NCBI GenBank assembly: GCA_021292105.1 | Contig: CM037864.1 | Location: forward strand, 38,874,486 to 38,938,485 | Direction: 5' to 3' | DNA: 64,000 nucleotides | DNA from: Anadara kagoshimensis | Taxonomy: Eukaryota > Mollusca > Bivalvia > Arcoida > Arcidae | Shown here: piece by piece, positions 62,491 to 64,000 of the stretch | How positions within the stretch are numbered: position 1 is the first letter of the stretch | Layout: every line of letters begins with the position of its first letter | Notes under the pieces: model-generated | What the model was told of the DNA's origin: nothing | What the model saw: the letters and a program-made list of their open reading frames with translations, nothing else | Databases searched by the model: none | Position numbers and translations under genes: made by a program

Positions 62491-63465
62491 GCAAATCACA
62501 CCCCTCAACAAAAGAACTCGCAAACTTTCTGACATAGTAAGATTTTAACCTATGCTGTTACCTGTATGCTACACTTCAGGCAAGGGTGCATGAAAAGCAT
62601 TTCATGTGGTGAAAAAGAGGTATTCAGTATCAAGAGAAGCATTCAATTCATAAATGTGTAATGGTATATAATTCCCAGTATGTTAAGGATATTTATGTGT
62701 AAATACATGTAGTAATAACCATGAGTGTTCATTCAAGGATTTTTTCAGATGGGTTCATTTCTAATAAAATTCCTCTTATAACAAGTTTAATAACATCAAT
62801 GATTTTGCATACATCTAATGTTTAATGTGACTTGTAGTCTTTTAGGCTGATGTAAAAGTAATGAAGTATTTAAAAGTTCTATATGATGTAGCTTTTATAT
62901 ATGACAATGCTATCAAATATTTTGAACTTGCATTTGAAATCTTATTTCAAATGTGGCCCACTATGGCCTTTACAATGGTGCCATTTGCCAAAATAAAGGA
63001 TCAACAGCCCCTTTCTAGAATGAACACTGCCATATGATCCCATAGTTTTTGATTTATTTGTAAAGGATTTATCTATTTATCAATTATCACAGCCAGAACA
63101 ACTAGAAAGTACCTGTCCCCCAAAAAATCACCTGTTTGTGTAGTTTCTAAATTAATTTGGATAATTTAGACAATTTTAGTCCTTTTAAATGCTATTATGG
63201 CCCGCTTGTCATTCATTTAACAAACAACAATATGACAAAATTTCTAACTATCTGCCTGTTCATAAATTTTTCTAACTTTTTAGTAATTCAATATCTTTTA
63301 TTTTTTAAATGTTAATTTTGTTCATATAAAAATATTTGTTTTATTTTTCCAAAAAATATCTGAGGTTACTTTCCATGGTACCCATGCCACATTTCATGTT
63401 AGTACCTTGAGGAAAGACAAAATGCAACTTAATTTGATCTCTTTTTATGTATTTACCCTATTTAT
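62491..63465. other. unassigned intronic stretch
   Basis: AT-rich, no exon of the adaptor gene recognised. Confidence 0.4.
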
Positions 63466-63796
63466 CATCACTAACCTGCTCAAAATATTGTGTCCCAGCT
63501 CTAACTTATTTCTCTGTAGAATGTCTGATTTATTTATTTATTTGTTTATTTATTATCATCTCTAACCTGCTAGACATTTTGTAACCTGCTCAACATATAC
63601 TGTGTCCCAGCTCTAACTTATTTCTCTGTAGAAATTCTGATTTATTTATTTATTAACAACTGCTGACATATTGTGTCCCAGCTCTAACTTATTTCTCAAT
63701 TTAATTTCTTAAATAATTAATTATTTATTTATTTATTAACTGAGCACTGACATATTGTATCCCAGTTCTAAATTATTTCTCTGAACAATTTCTGAT

Positions 63797-63827
<31 letters not shown>

Positions 63828-63955
63828 TTATGATCTCTAACCTGCTAGACATGCATTTTGTAACCTGCTCAACATACTGTGTCCCAGCTCTAACTTATTT
63901 CTCTGTAGAAATTCTGATTTATTTATTTATTTATTTATTTATTTATAATTTATTT
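63466..63955. repeat. irregular tandem repeat with (TTTA)n runs
   Basis: The word TGTCCCAGCTCTAACTTATT recurs at about 63491, 63603, 63674, 63755 (TATCCCAG) and 63881, each followed by TTTCTC and a TTTA run. Units are 70-125 bp. Confidence 0.88.
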
Positions 63956-64000
63956 TTTTAATTGGGGTCCTAAAGTATCTCCATCAACAAACACATGTCA

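Overview
This is an AT-rich, intron-rich and repeat-dense eukaryotic window. It looks like a bivalve mollusc and could be a mytilid: tRNA-headed SINEs with a CTCAA tail, small hammerhead-ribozyme retrozymes, many Penelope-like retroelement fragments, degenerate mariner and hAT copies, and a CYP4-type P450 spread over 24 kb. The species is an inference. The genes have GT-AG introns, so the real proteins appear as short exons in a sea of transposon remnants.

Three host genes can be supported. (1) 1021-25481, plus strand: an 11-exon cytochrome P450 of the CYP4 type. All exon phases close to give 506 codons. It has an N-terminal membrane anchor and the WxxxR, ExxR and heme-cysteine motifs, but its I-helix motif has lost the usual acidic residue. 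(2) 44130-51999, minus strand: ribosomal protein eL15-family member L27A (uL15, RPL27A), 147 codons in five coding exons. The first coding exon is only the ATG, behind a pyrimidine tract like a 5' TOP. (3) 57721-59290, plus strand: a large first coding exon of a proline-rich, probably disordered signalling or trafficking adaptor that continues past the right edge of the window.

Region by region: 1-1000 holds a broken mariner transposase and the P450 upstream region. 1-25.5 kb is the P450 gene, with introns packed with Penelope-like (PLE) 3' ends, a TIR element with a PLE nested in it (12.77-14.57 kb), a mariner pseudogene (18.7-19.8 kb), a 160-bp satellite (20.3-21.1 kb), a 139-bp palindrome (23.1 kb) and ribozyme retrozymes. 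25.5-27.1 kb holds tandemly duplicated 3'-flank sequence and a MITE. 27.2-30.8 kb is a TIR-bounded element carrying a pseudogene of a transposon-associated invertebrate family, into which a 53-bp minisatellite has grown. 31-34.3 kb has a retrozyme, MITEs and a young SINE with a 14-bp target-site duplication. 34.65-40.87 kb is a head-to-tail array of PLE copies about 3 kb long that share the same stop codons. 41-52 kb is RPL27A, whose large intron 4 carries a tandemly repeated block with an unknown 45-residue coding-like segment. 52-57 kb holds two SINE families, a hAT transposase fragment and a cluster of CGATTA palindromes. 57.7-64 kb holds the adaptor exon, a CpG-richer block that may be an internal promoter, MITEs and simple repeats.

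The most interesting signal is a type I hammerhead ribozyme with a full catalytic core at 24023-24068, plus six decayed relatives across the window. They mark a small retrozyme-like family living beside the PLEs that may have supplied its reverse transcriptase.
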